NCBI GenBank assembly: GCA_029962745.1
Contig: CM057157.1
Span: forward strand, 9,700,587-9,764,586
Length of the DNA stretch: 64,000 nucleotides
Origin: Echinometra lucunter
Lineage: Eukaryota; Echinodermata; Echinoidea; Camarodonta; Echinometridae
Direction of reading: 5' to 3'
The notes beneath the pieces are model-generated. The model saw only the letters and a list, made by a program, of their open reading frames with translations. It was not told where the DNA came from and did not search any database. Of this stretch, positions 1 through 12,330 are shown piece by piece (position 1 is the stretch's first letter; the number at the start of each line of letters is the position of its first letter). The position numbers were made by a program, and so were the translations under genes.

Positions 1-6
1 GAGAGG

Positions 7-38
<32 letters not shown>

Positions 39-290
39 CAGAAATTTAGGGAGAGAGAGGCAGAAAACAGACAAGACAGACACATGGACAGACAGGGAAA
101 ACAGAAATGTGATACATATAGAGACAGACAGAGAGAGACAGAGACAAACAGACAGACAGACAGACAGACAAGACTGACAGGAAAACAAACAGGAAAAATG
201 GAGTGAAAGATAATAAAGGGAGAGGAAGAGAAAAAGAGAGAGTGAGAGAGAGAACAAGGAGAGCAAGAAGATGGATGGTTGTAGAAAGGG
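1..290. repeat. GA-rich / GACA simple repeat
   Basis: Purine-rich low-complexity DNA: a (GA)n run at the left edge of the window, followed by (GACA)n-like tracts around 60-180 and more GA-rich sequence to about 270, closed by a G run near 290. Open frames across it on the opposite strand are Ser/Leu/Pro/Cys-rich translations of the repeat and are not genes. Confidence 0.9.
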
Positions 291-847
291 GGGGGGGGTA
301 ACCAAAGTAGATCTGATTCCAAAGCAAACTGGACAAGAAAACCACTTTTTTAAGTGCTGCCTGGGGCTACCAGACAATTTGACTGCTGTTCCAAAGATAA
401 ATGTTTCTGTATTTCCACTGAAATGTTTGACAAGATTACTTTGCAGCATGACAGGACTACTTGACATTGAACTTGCAATTCTAGAAGCAAAACTAGAGAC
501 AGAAACCATCCTTAATGAGGTCTCCTGGTCCTCTTGTTTACTCTAAAGTCCAAAGAAATCCAACCTGTTTGCCCACTTACCTGTATTTGTATAAAATTTG
601 AAACATGTCTTCTGTAGGCAATGGTGCAGAAATACTGCAACTAGAAACATTTAAACATGTGACTGTCATGCTTTTGGTAGTGGCAGGAAACTTTAGGCTC
701 ATTGCAGAATCTAGTTTAGTCAGATTTCTTTTTTTAGATATCTCTGAGTACTTTACAGAAATATTATTGCCCCAGTCATCGGTCAGTGTGTGCATCTTCT
801 CCTATCTCTTGGGAGCATTCTAGCCAAGCACCTTTTGCAGATGCTAA
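291..847. other. Unassigned non-coding stretch
   Basis: Ordinary AT-rich sequence without a recognisable gene or repeat. Short open frames here have no family features and no convincing splice context. Confidence 0.5.
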
Positions 848-1016
848 ACAAACCAAAATCACTTTGGTATCCTTCCAGGTACCCACCTGGGTGGAGAGTG
901 GAATGTATAGATTCATGTCTTGCCGCCAGTGCTGCACTGTGGTTCGAACCCAACCTTTGCATCTCCAGTCATGAGTTTAAACCACTTGACCACTGTGCCA
1001 CAACACCTCTATGGTA
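848..1016 (-). mobile_element. tRNA-derived SINE (minus strand)
   Basis: Read on the minus strand, the end near 1016 starts with GAGGTGTTGTGGCACAGTGG, an A-box-like tRNA head. It is followed by GGGTTCGAACC, a B-box, near 950 and then by the GGCGGCAAGACATGAATC tail. The same head and tail style occurs in the plus-strand copies at 45619 and 58482, which supports one dispersed Pol III-derived SINE family. The tail boundary at 848 is approximate. Confidence 0.75.
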
Positions 1017-1085
1017 TCACTGTTACTGAAGGGTATCTCCTGGAAGAAGATACTTCTTGAGAAAACTCTTTTCATTCACCTGTCT

Positions 1086-1993
1086 TACGCTAAGGTCACA
1101 AAAGCCAGCGGCGACCGACCGATTTGCAGCCTGCTCGGGCGCTGCTGGAATTTAGGCATCGCCCAACGATTTCGAGCGGATTCTAAAGCCTCAGCGATGC
1201 CCGGCCGATGTTCTGTCGATTTTCCCGTCGGTTGCTGATCGATTTAGGTAAAAAGTTGGCGAAATCAGTGGATTTTCTCTGTGCGGCGTCCGAGCAGTGA
1301 CCGAAGGAAACACCCACTGGATCCCGCACGATCTCCCACCTGCCAACGGCCGATTTTGAAGAAATCTCCCGGCGTCCGACCGGTGATCTGCGGGTGTCCC
1401 GTAGGTGAACCAGTGGCGGCCCGCCTATCTTCTGAAATTTCCCAGGAACGACCCGGGTATATAATGATTGCCTTTTGGATATCAACAACAATGCTTTTGC
1501 ACATCAACAACGAGGTCTACGATGCCGTTGATTGTATCTCAACGACCATGACAGCAAGATCCACAAGCCCATAGGCTGAGCAGAGGATGTGGGTAATCAA
1601 GCAGGCGTCGCTTGGACGCCGGTCTATTTTAAACTAGCCCACCGGAGACCGACCGATCTCCTAGCGATGCACAGGGGGCAACTGCTCGGCAGACTTTTTA
1701 TCTAGTGCCTTCGATTTTGACCTAAATCGCTCAAAGGTGACCGCTTGATTAGGTCAGTCTCCAGGCGGTGACCGCTCAAGCACCGAGTGTATTTTGGGCC
1801 GCGAGTGAAAAGTGAGCAGGCGCTGCCAAAATTTTAACTCCGCACTAAAACTTCAGCAGCGATCAAGCGATGCTCTAAATAACAGTAGTGCCCGGGTGGC
1901 CGCTGCTCGGTGCCCAGGCGATATTGGCAAAAAACTCGTCGTCCGGCCGCCGAGCAGGCTGATTTTGGGCTTTGTGACCGTAGCCTTAGTGTG
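1086..1993. mobile_element. GC-rich TIR element (non-autonomous DNA transposon)
   Basis: This block is far more GC-rich than its flanks. Its ends are imperfect inverted repeats: the left end reads GCTAAGG, then TCACAAAAGCC and CAGCCTGCTCGG; the reverse complement of the right end reads CACTAAGG, TCACAAAGCCC and CAGCCTGCTCGG. Motifs such as CGACCGACCGAT recur inside on both strands. Open frames within it lack transposase motifs, so it is read as a MITE-like non-autonomous element. No target duplication was identified, so the superfamily is left open. Confidence 0.7.
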
Positions 1994-2230
1994 ATAGGTT
2001 TCTTTTGTATATAACAGAGAGAAAAACAAGTGAAATCCCCAGGGGGAAATCCACCCCTTCCCTTCCATGAAGATGTAATAAATGAAAAATCTCCAGGAAA
2101 TTAGAAACAAGGTATCAGTCTGTTTAATGTACAAATAGTACATAATCTATCTAAGCCCAACATTTCTTGGGGTTAGACCTATCAGAAATGCATTTTCAAT
2201 CAAAAAAGATTGTTTCCAATAGGTAAATAA

Positions 2231-3020
2231 TACCCCGTTTAAATCTACCAAAAACACGAGGTAACCTCTGGAGGTTACCTCGTGTCGTCATTTGTCCACT
2301 GTAGATTTAAACGTTCTCGGCACAAAGGACAAAGCACGAACGCGAGGTAAACGCGAGGTGAAAATCACACTAGATGGCCTAGCACGACACGGCACAACTT
2401 CCTCTGTCATCTGGCGTGATCCCCTGTTTGAGCATAGATTTAAACACTCTCGGGGTAGAAAACGGAAGTCCTCTTGTCCGAGTGCTCGCTTAGGTGAGCA
2501 CATGTAAACAAACATGTATTGGCAAAAACAGGATGTTTCACCTTAAGCTTTCAATAAAGTTCCCATAAAAAAGTTTAAAAATATATATATATATAGTTTG
2601 AAATTGAATATTGATTTTCATTCTGTATGTTGATCAATCTAATGCTTTTGTTTTTTTTTTAAATGACAAATACCGGTATATTCAGTGTATAAGCGACTAG
2701 CTGCACATGTTTGAGTTAAGTATAAGCATGTCTCTGTAGCTGTCGATGTCGAGTTCGCAAATGAAAGATTAATTTACGAAGTAACACAATTACGTATGGT
2801 AGGCCTACTTCTATTATTTCTTCTTTATTTCAACACGACTGTGCAGCACACGCTTATCCCCCTCTTTATATTTTACCATGACAACACACCTCGCGATTAC
2901 CGCAGATGATTTAAACGGTCCTCGCTTTTGTTACCTCGTGTTTGAGAAGGAATTTCACCGCGACCTTACCCCAGACAGTCATCTGGTGTGACACCGAGTG
3001 AGGTAGATTTAAACGAGGTA
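2231..3020. mobile_element. MITE with 19-bp TIR and TAA target duplication
   Basis: The left end TACCCCGTTTAAATCTACC and the reverse complement of the right end TACCTCGTTTAAATCTACC differ at one base. The element is bounded by TAA on both sides (2228-2230 and 3021-3023). A 3-bp TWA duplication is characteristic of the PIF/Harbinger superfamily. Near the left end there is a perfect 15-bp hairpin (2254-2268 with 2271-2285). No transposase coding is visible, so it is non-autonomous. Confidence 0.85.
2254..2285. repeat. Perfect 15-bp hairpin
   Basis: ACACGAGGTAACCTC and its exact reverse complement are separated by only TG. The arms are nested inside a second inverted pair, CGTTTAAATCTAC at about 2236 and GTAGATTTAAACG at about 2300. 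This is a subterminal hairpin of the surrounding MITE. Confidence 0.9.
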
Positions 3021-3023
3021 TAA

Positions 3024-6000
3024 GATGCTTGGTAGTTCTTCTCAAGAAGGGCCTAGGGAAGAACTATAAATGTAGGAAACCTGTCTGAAAAGAATGCTTT
3101 ATTTGGACTGGAAAGAAGAAAACAATTTGAGTGTTGAGATGGTTACCAGGACCATGACCCCTTTTAAAGAAAATACCATGGAATTCTGTCTTCTTCTCTT
3201 GTGTCATTGGTTTCTTGAATCTTTATTCAAAATGTATAAACAATATTTTCCACAGTAAACAGATATTTTCAATATCAATATCAAACTTCACCCCTTGAAT
3301 ATTATGCCCGAGATAACTTGGGCCGGGGCCTATGGAAAATGTGTGTTATACTAAAGTTGAATCCTGCTTAGTGGGTTAAACTTTGTTGTTAAATAGATTC
3401 ATCTGCTGTAACTTGGATGAGATTATAGGGCTGTTCACACAGGTAACATTTTGCCAATTTGTGAGATTCAATAGTGAATTTTTAAAGTTTGATCAGAATC
3501 TCACATTTTTACATGTGTAAATATAAAAATCTCAGTAATTAGTGAGAATTTGATGATGTTTCAAATCATGCAAAATTTTGAATTTTTGCATAAGTATAAA
3601 GATTATATGTCAGGTTGCTGTTGTATTGCAACAAGTTCATTGGAAGTGGAATAAGAGAATCAAGTTAAATGATGAATTTGTGCATTGCTGCAGAATAGCC
3701 AAATTTGAATGAGAGTGCAGCATCACATATTTTAATAGTCAATCTGTATCGTCCTCACCCCTCGAAAGTTGAAATAGAGGTTTTACAGACAAGCCCACGT
3801 CTTTGGCACATGCTATAAATTCCTCCTGTTCTGAGTATCTTCATGCTAAGAGGAAAGCTTGGAATAAAATGGGTAAGTCTCAGAAAAATTTATGACCCAA
3901 ACAAAGTTTTGAAGTCATGATTTATGTGATGTCAGTTTAGATGCCTCCACATTCAGGTCTAGTATTATGTTCTCACTCTCTCACTCTGAGCAAGTATTGC
4001 ATGTGGTTTGGGTTGACCTAATATATTATCCAATCAATGAAGGTTTTTCAGTGGTGACAAATTGATATAAATGCCTTATGATAAGGTTGTAATGAATGTA
4101 TTAGCATTGAAAATATCCTGTACAATCTTTAGATTTGTGTATATTTTATGTATAATTCTGTACTGGGTATTTTTCTTGGGTTAGCAGTTATAGGCTTGCA
4201 TCACTTTATTTGTGCACTGCATGTGAGATTAAAATGTTCAACAATAGGAAATCTTTTTTTTTATTATCTGCCTTGTAGGATTATCAAGCTTGATGATATA
4301 AACCTATAGAATCCAGAAACTAACATTTTATTACTAAAAACATGGAATAGTTGAATTACAAACTCAGAATATTTTGGAATGATTTCTGAAAAGTATTTTA
4401 ATGGACAAAGGAAGTTTATAATGTGAAATGATCATATACATGTATATCTGTATACCTGAATACTAGTTTGGATGATTTATGGTGTCAATGTATGAACTTG
4501 GAGAGTCACAAATTCATCTGATTGGCTGGCCGTAGTAATGTAGTACCATGTAGGTCGTAGGTTACTGCGATAGGGAGTGGCGGAATATGTAGTCTTGCTC
4601 TTTCAGACAGAGTAATGGATTCATTGTTATGTCATACATCTAATTATCTAGATGTAGCATTGAATGAGACTTTTTTGTTTGTATTTATAACTTGTTTATC
4701 CTTCTAAAGCTTTCTTTCCCCTATTTGCTCTTGGTGTTATGGATTTGGGGGGGGGGGGAAAGGTGGGATGGCCATTTGTTATTTGTTATTTTTTTAATTA
4801 TTTTTTTTGTTGGGATGATGAAAGTTCTATTGGTAGAATGTTTTCTAAATTTCTTTGAAACTTTCTGAAGGTCACTTTTCAGAAATGAATGTTTCCTTGC
4901 TTTAATTCATTTTCCTGATATAGTTTATATGTTCAAGATTTGTTGAAACGTTTCAGTTATTAAGTCTTTCTTGCTTTAATAGTGTGTTGTTTAATATATT
5001 TCAGTCATTTTGATATTTGATTTGAAAAAATCAAGTGGCTTTTGTTATGGTAAAACGAATTGAGTTCTTGTCATAGAGTTATTTTTCTGTTATTGTCTTT
5101 AACATTTTGTCTGTTGATAAACTGAGTGATAAGGAGAAATAAACCTTGTATAGGCTATACTAAACTTTGTATAGGCTATGTGTGACTCAGTCTCAAACTT
5201 ATGAATATTTTTATGTTCCAAGTTCAATTTCAGTTTCATTTCATTTTTAAATGGAACAGAATCAATGATAAAGTATATTTTTAGAAATTCATATTAAGGC
5301 CTAATATCAGTGACATTTAATCGCATCTCTCACTACTGATAAGAGGTTGTCTGACCCAAGATAAAAACAGTGAAAAAATTGATTCCTTCACTGCTCCAAT
5401 TTCCACCCTTCCACGCAATAGTAACCATAGTGATGATGCCAGCTTCAGTTCAAATGAAATTGGACCTCAGATTCTTATTTGTGGAAAGCAGGACTTCTTC
5501 TTCCTCATATGGCCTGCTGCAATTTCTGCTGCTAAATTTAGCACTGAAGAGTATGTATTCACCTGTTGTTTACTAAATCTATTCCAGGAGAAATGTTTCA
5601 AATGACATTTGTGGCACAATTTAGGTTAGACAGTTGGGAGTATTTAAGACATGATGATTTAACAGATTACAAGGATGTTTTTGAGAAGAAACATAAATCA
5701 TCCCAGGTCTTCTGTTCTACCCCATTAAAGCATGTCTGAGAAGTATCAGATAATGAAGATGTTATTGGTACATGGATTAGTTAATTCATATCAGTAATGA
5801 CTGCAAATACTAAAAATATTTGGAGAGTGTAGATTGATACAGAATTAATTTTCATCTTAACAAGTTAGGTAGGCTCCTTGTGAATTAGCTGAAATAAAAA
5901 TGAAATTTCTTAAGGGTAATTTACATCATTTTGTTTGCCTGTTAGAGTTCTTGAAGTAGTGATGGTAATTTACTAGACCAAACAAAATCACTTTTAAGAG

Positions 6001-8045
6001 GTTTCCAAAATATTATGGAATAGCTATAGATCATGTGTACTGAATCACTGCTGTGAAGAGCATGCATAAAGTGATAGGCACTAGCAATACTGTGAGAATA
6101 GGGTTAAAGGTTGTCCTTGGTGTGAACTCACCTCTCTCTGATGGTTCTGCTTAACCCCCTCAATACCAACCCAGTCATGTCATGCATGAAACCTATGACA
6201 TTTTAGCCAATAAGTATTAGAAGGATTAATACAAGAGTCTGTGTTTACCCCTTCTGTTATGTCACCCCTTTATACCCCCATTGTATTCTCAGAAGCATCC
6301 AATAGCTGTGTGTATCTACAAGTAGTAGACAAAATGGTAGATGAAACCCCTTTATTGATTAAGTTGTGACCCTCTTCTGTTCGATTCCATGCTAATCCTT
6401 TTCTCCAACTTGCAAGCTATTATTGTACCTCCCCCTTTTTGCATAAAGCATATCAATCAATTAGATCATTACTCATTGGTGTAGGAGTAAGGTAGAACAG
6501 TTTTCCAAGTAACTTCTTTGTCTATTGCAAATGATATCTGGGAAGTAAGTGGCCATTATTACAAAGAGCAATTTTTCTTCATTCTTCTCTATTTCCTCAC
6601 TCTTTTATGATCTTTTGAGATCCAGAATGACATTCAAATCATGAAATTTTGTAGAGTTGATACTCCTCTGACTCTTACAAGACGAAAGGATACATTGTTG
6701 ATATCTTGTGACGTAATTTCTAGTGGAATCAAGCAGATAATGTCATACTCTAGGAATTTTCAAATATGTGAGATGGGTATGAGATAGATTTCATATATTT
6801 TGATGTATTTTATACACGATAATGAAATAATATAAACTTTCTTCTCAGTTCTTACATGCAGAACTACCTGTTTTGAAGACGTGACAAAATATTCCATTTT
6901 CCGCAAGACTGTAGGAAAATCCTGTTCTTTTGGGAAACTTTTAATTCTGCATGCGTAAAAGACTACATGTATTTCTGCGCTTGATTGATATTGTGAAAAG
7001 CGTAGCAAATCAATAGATTAGACAGATCACAGGGATAGATCCCATTTAGTTCTATAGTTCTCATGTCATCTACAAGAAAAGAGATTATCACCCACCAAAG
7101 TTTAACTCCACTGAAGAGCTTATGTGAGTAAAGTATTGATGGTATACAAGATGTCCTTCGAGCGGTACAGACGTATTCATGTCATAAACACTTGAAGACA
7201 CTCCCGGCACATTAATGTATATTAGGCGCCAATTTGTAAGAGTTCTGGGTTTGATTGTTAAGTAGAAGACCAGACAGAACCTTATCAATGAAAGAAAGGA
7301 TGGATACCTGTTCACCTGAGACTTGTAAAGAAGGGAAATGATATAAAAAGCTCCAGGTGAGCTCTTGAAAAATAATAAGGGAGAATGTTTCCAAACAAAT
7401 GTCCTGTCATTACAAGAAAGTCAGTCAGGAAGTCAGTCAAGTAACTGAATCCTTTTGAAAGCAGTAGGGCCTCTTTTCCTGTTTCTCTCCTGAAGAAAGG
7501 GGGACAAAATAATGTAGAAAGTTATTGCTGAAAGATTCTGCTTTACTAGGTGCTTCACTTTGCAATAGGTATACCGATTGATGTGTTGCCAGTTGATACT
7601 CAGTAACACCACCTCTTAGGACTTAATGTAGCAGAATCTAAACTTACATCTTGCTTGGAATCTGCATTTTCTGTGATGATTTTGCATTGTTTGTCCAGGA
7701 ACCTTTGAAACTGAAGATTTGTTTAGGTCATACTTGTTGTTACTTTTGATCTACCCAATGGCTATCCAGGGAAGGCCAAGGAAAGGTCCTTTGATGCTCC
7801 TCTTTAAGTTACTCCTGTTATACCCTTGTTACCATTTGCAGCATCTAGTGCTCTGGGTCAACTTGCAGTGGTTACCTTTAGAGTTTAGTTTGATTGAGGC
7901 ATCACAAAATGGTGATTTAACCATGGTGCAAATTTGTTGAAGATGAACGTGATTGAAAATGAAAATTGGAGCAGCTCCCACTACCTATATGGGAAGTGTT
8001 GTTTTGGAACTTTGCGCTCAATTTGAAAGAACAAACCCCCCATTA
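3024..8045. other. Long non-coding stretch, probably intron or 5' flank
   Basis: About 5 kb of AT-rich sequence. Only short open frames are present (for example 68 aa at 5370-5576), none with family features. A G run lies at about 4747. Because the exon at 15302 begins with a splice acceptor, this region is either intron or contains an unrecognised upstream exon. Confidence 0.5.
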
Positions 8046-8736
8046 CCGTGCTTACACAGTGACTCGGCACGAGTGTTGAATCCTCAAGCAGGGTCGAATG
8101 CTGCGAAGAGGGAAACTGTGATCGTGTTTATACCAAAACGAAAAAGGCGAGTTCGACACGGCCCGCGGATCACGAACGGAAGTAGAATTAACGTGACAAA
8201 TGTGGGAAATTTGCCTCTGACTACATTTTCCCACAACGTTCACAACAAAATATGTTAAACACTGAACACCAAGAGTGAGGCTGGGTTACATTAGTTATGA
8301 AACTGCCGTGGTGACAGCACTATATTAAATATATAGAAGAATAAGTAATGCAAGGATCATACCGAACAGTGATATACCATACAAACAATTTTACGAGCAA
8401 GAGTAGAATTTCACGATCCCTAAAAAGAGTATTTTTTTACCTGTAGGGAAATCGAGCAAAGGCAGGGGCATAGCAAGGACAAGAGAGCTATCTTGCGCGA
8501 TACCGGATTCGGCTATTCTGTGTTTGACCTACGGGTCACGAGGGTTCGACACAGCTTTCTGTTTACACACGAAAAAATAGACGATTCTGACTCGGCTCGT
8601 GGGTTGAAACCGACGATTCTGGCGGATCAAAAAAGCGGTGTTTGACATGGCTCGCGGATCACACTGATCACGTTTACACAACATTGAGCACGGGTAGCGT
8701 GTTGAACCTCCGAGCCGAGTCACTGTGTAAACATGG
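8046..8736. mobile_element. TIR element of about 690 bp
   Basis: The left end CCGTGCTTACACAGTGACTC and the reverse complement of the right end CCATGTTTACACAGTGACTC match over most of their length and continue into a shared CGGC. Internal motifs such as GGCTCGCGGATCAC and TTTACACA recur. The interior is GC-richer than the flanks and has no transposase-like frame. Target duplication was not resolved. Confidence 0.65.
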
Positions 8737-11700
8737 TATATGTAGATCTTTGTCACTGGTTTCAACCAAGACCACGCCCGTTTGTGCAGCATGAAGGGTG
8801 TGCCTTTGGTTCAGATTAGCAGTAAGTATGACTGCGCTTCATATTACATGGACATGGTATCACCTATTGAGAGTTGGAACGACTTAAGCTACGGCATCTG
8901 AATGTATGCCTTTCTGACTTTTACTTGCAGCAGATGATGCATCTAGAATAGAATTAACAGTATATTATCTTTCTGATGTGAACAGGGGCAAGAGTTTGGG
9001 ATTTGACAATGCTATTTTCAGTGTTTCCATTCTAATTACTTGAAGAAGTCTTCACAGCCAGGCATTGATTAAATTCCTCTGTTGTCCTCAGAGGATGTTC
9101 TGCTTCATTCATTGCACTTTTACTAGACCGTGCCTAATCACGTACACAAAAGACAGATTAATGAAAAGGAATGTTTTGGGGAGATGGGACATATAAATAT
9201 TCATTAAAAGATGAATATTGAATCTATGAAACCAAACCTCGATTGATGAGGTAATGTCCACATGATGAGATTAAAGATGTCATGTTTTTATTTTATATAT
9301 TTTTTCGACAAACCAGTAATTGAAACCATTGATCTAACCGAATTCATGCTTCTTGTGTATAGTTTTGTGCGTGCAGTGTGCTGTTCATAGAAAATTCCAT
9401 TATTTTCATGTCAATTTCTTCCAAGTTTAATGTCAATCATACATGTATGGTATTGAAATTCAAGCTCTTTGTTTCTTAAAGCTAACTCTTGCCACTCAGC
9501 TTTTGTATGCTCTCTGGTTCTCTTTTGATCAAATTGTTGCAATTTCTTTGTGCAATCACGTGAAGATGTTCATCTTCCAAGTTCATGTCAAAATCGGATC
9601 ACCCTGTCATAACTTATATCCAAAATTTAAGCTTTTCATTTGGTATCTATAACTATTGCTCTGCTAGCACAGAGCAACACCAGGGTTTTGTTTATTTGAT
9701 TAGTGTCTAGCCTCGCCTTTTGTTAAACTCAGTACATGCCACCTTGAGCATATATCATGACCTACATTAGTTTCTCTATTATCCTATTGTTGTTAGGCTT
9801 TTTATCATTTCATCAGTGGATGATTATGTTTGTTTTACATGAATGATGATAATGATTGCATGCCCTAGTTCCAGGCTTATTATGGTTGTCATGGATACGG
9901 TATACAAATCTCCATTGTGACATTTGCAATCTCCCTTCGAGATCAGTCTGGTTATCATTTGAGATTTATCAAAAAAATAATCCCCAAATGTGTTTGTAAT
10001 GACTTTTTTTCAAAACTGAAATGTAGGGCAGAGATCAGTGTCATTAATAGAGTCATCAAAAGTGATTTTAACTTTTTTTGACTAGTAGATAAACTTATCT
10101 GGATGAATGGATGTTACTCATCTGTTACGATGATGTAAATTTGTTGAAATATTGCGAGCTAATAAATAAAATTTTCATAAAAATTGAATCCATCTGATTT
10201 TATATACAAAGTGTCAACACTATCAATTAAAACCACTTTTTCATTCAATCAGTTTTTCCAAGACTTAGTATTTAGAACAATGTTAAAAAGGAATAAAGAA
10301 TCCTTAAAGAATCTATCATTGATAAGGAAAACTTGCTGCCTTTTGAAGTCTTGCTGTAAAAGATTTTCAGTTGTAATATTTCCACAAGCCTCTGTGTAAT
10401 TTAATATTTTTTATGTTCGTGTAGAAGTTATCGGCATCAGTGCGAACTGAAAGCTAGTTCTATGATGAAAACTAACAAGATTCATAGGTTTCCTGTGCAT
10501 TTTGTTCTTAGTGAAATCTCATTTCAGTGCTGGGAGAGTTTTTTTTGTTGTAAGATTGCACCTTTCTTTCCTTCAGAAGTCACAGGTCCAGTTCAAACAA
10601 GAACATAACTGGCTTCCCAAATAGTTTTTAAGCTACCCCAACAAGAAGACTTCCAGCCACATTATATGGCTTGAGTGTTTTCAGGTGTGAAACTTTTCTG
10701 TTCCAAGCTTTAAGGACAGCTTTAGGAGGATTAAGAAAGCTGAAGAGGATTGTGTGGATGTTAATCTGCTAGCATAACTGTTAACAGTTACAAACTGGAG
10801 CAAGGAAGAAAAGTTGGTCTTTTAATGAACTTTGAGTTCATTTTGCATTTTCATGAAAAGAACAAAATCTTTTTTGAAAAAGTCTGGTTTACAAGTTCTA
10901 GACACTTATGAATTAAAGAGAAATTGTCCTTTCTCTTCACCAACTGAATAATCATTTTGCTTGAAATTTAGACATGTGAGGAAAAGATTTCATGCATGGA
11001 AATGTATTGTACTTACAGTATGAGAGGGCTTAGCATATGATTATTGTGGATATCCCATTTCCCCCTAAAATGTTATTATAATGAAAGAAATATCCAATGT
11101 TCAGATGCTTGCCCTTATCAGAGAGTTCACCCCCAAGTGCCTTGCTGATAGAGCTGTTTCATTGTTTAAAGGTGGGGTATCCCTACTGTATTATTGATGT
11201 GAAATAATAGATTGCATTTTTTCAATCCTTTTATTTCAATAATTCCAATAAAAAGTAAAAATTTATTCCCAGGATACATGTTTATTCAACATGGTACTGG
11301 GCATTTACAAATTATTGCAAGAACATGATCAACATGAAATATTAAGGTAAACATATGAATGACATAATCGAGTACATTGATACATAGCCGAAGTTGAGCA
11401 TGGAAATATTTATGGACTCGGCCTTTTGTGAAAATGTGTTTCATGCATTTCAAATATTAAACCAGTCTTCTATCAAATGCTTATTTTTTTTTTTGGAATG
11501 CTTTATTTGATGAAGACATAACTGGAAAAGCCACTTTCTAAAACTCAAATCAAGTGCATCATTTCAGCCTGAAATCCTAGTGAAACAATTCGTCCTTTCT
11601 TATACACAAAAAGCAATGAAACCAGGATACATTTTCAGCTGATGTCAAAATTTCAAGATGACTTGATATGTACCTTTGACATGAAGATACTCCTCTGCTA

Positions 11701-11740
11701 AATGTGCAATCAGACATATATTTATAATTTTTGTTAACTC
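8737..11740. other. Unassigned non-coding stretch
   Basis: AT-rich intronic or intergenic sequence. No gene, RNA gene or repeat family was recognised; open frames of 60-75 aa are isolated and featureless. Confidence 0.5.
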
Positions 11741-11744
11741 ACTA

Positions 11745-12071
11745 TAAATAAGGAGGAGAGTTGACGTCTGCATCAGTAAAGCGTCTGCTTGTTGAATCAA
11801 AAGATTGTAGGTTTGAGTCCACCTCAGGTGGACAAATGAAATCTGCATTGTGTGTTTTTGTGCCTCTCCCCTGTCTTAGACACAGGCTATGTTTCAGTGG
11901 AAAACACTCAGTCCCTTGGATAGGATGTTAAATGGATTCCCGAGGAGAGTCACCACCTTTGAATGTTAGGAACCCACTGCACTATCCAATTAGTTACATG
12001 TATATCGGGAGGAGAGATTTGAGGGTCAGAGTGATAAAGTTCACTTTTGCCTTCCCAGGCCTCGGTGATAC
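11745..12071 (+). mobile_element. tRNA-derived SINE (plus strand), diverged
   Basis: A tRNA-like head near 11770-11790 (CATCAGTAAAGCGTCTGC) is followed by the B-box-like GGTTTGAGTCCACC at 11810. The body, including TGGATAGGATGTTAAATGG, is SINE-like and runs directly into the GAT/AAT microsatellite at 12072, as expected when a retroposon tail seeds a simple repeat. Boundaries are approximate. Confidence 0.6.
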
Positions 12072-12330
12072 CATCATTATAATAATGATAATGGTGATGA
12101 TGATAATGATGATGATGATAATAATGGTAACAACAGTGATAATAATAATGATAATGATAATGATGATGATAATGATAATGATAATGATAATGATAATGAA
12201 AATGATAATGAAAATGATAATGATGATGGTGATAATGATAATGATAATGATAATGATGATGATAATGATAATAATAAAGAAATAATAAAAACAAGATTTT
12301 GATAATAATGATGATGATAGTAGTGAATTA
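12072..12330. repeat. GATAAT-type microsatellite
   Basis: About 250 bp of interrupted (GAT)n, (AAT)n and (GATAAT)n. It produces overlapping poly-Ile/Met, poly-Tyr/His and poly-Ser/Leu open frames on both strands, all of which are repeat translations. Confidence 0.95.
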
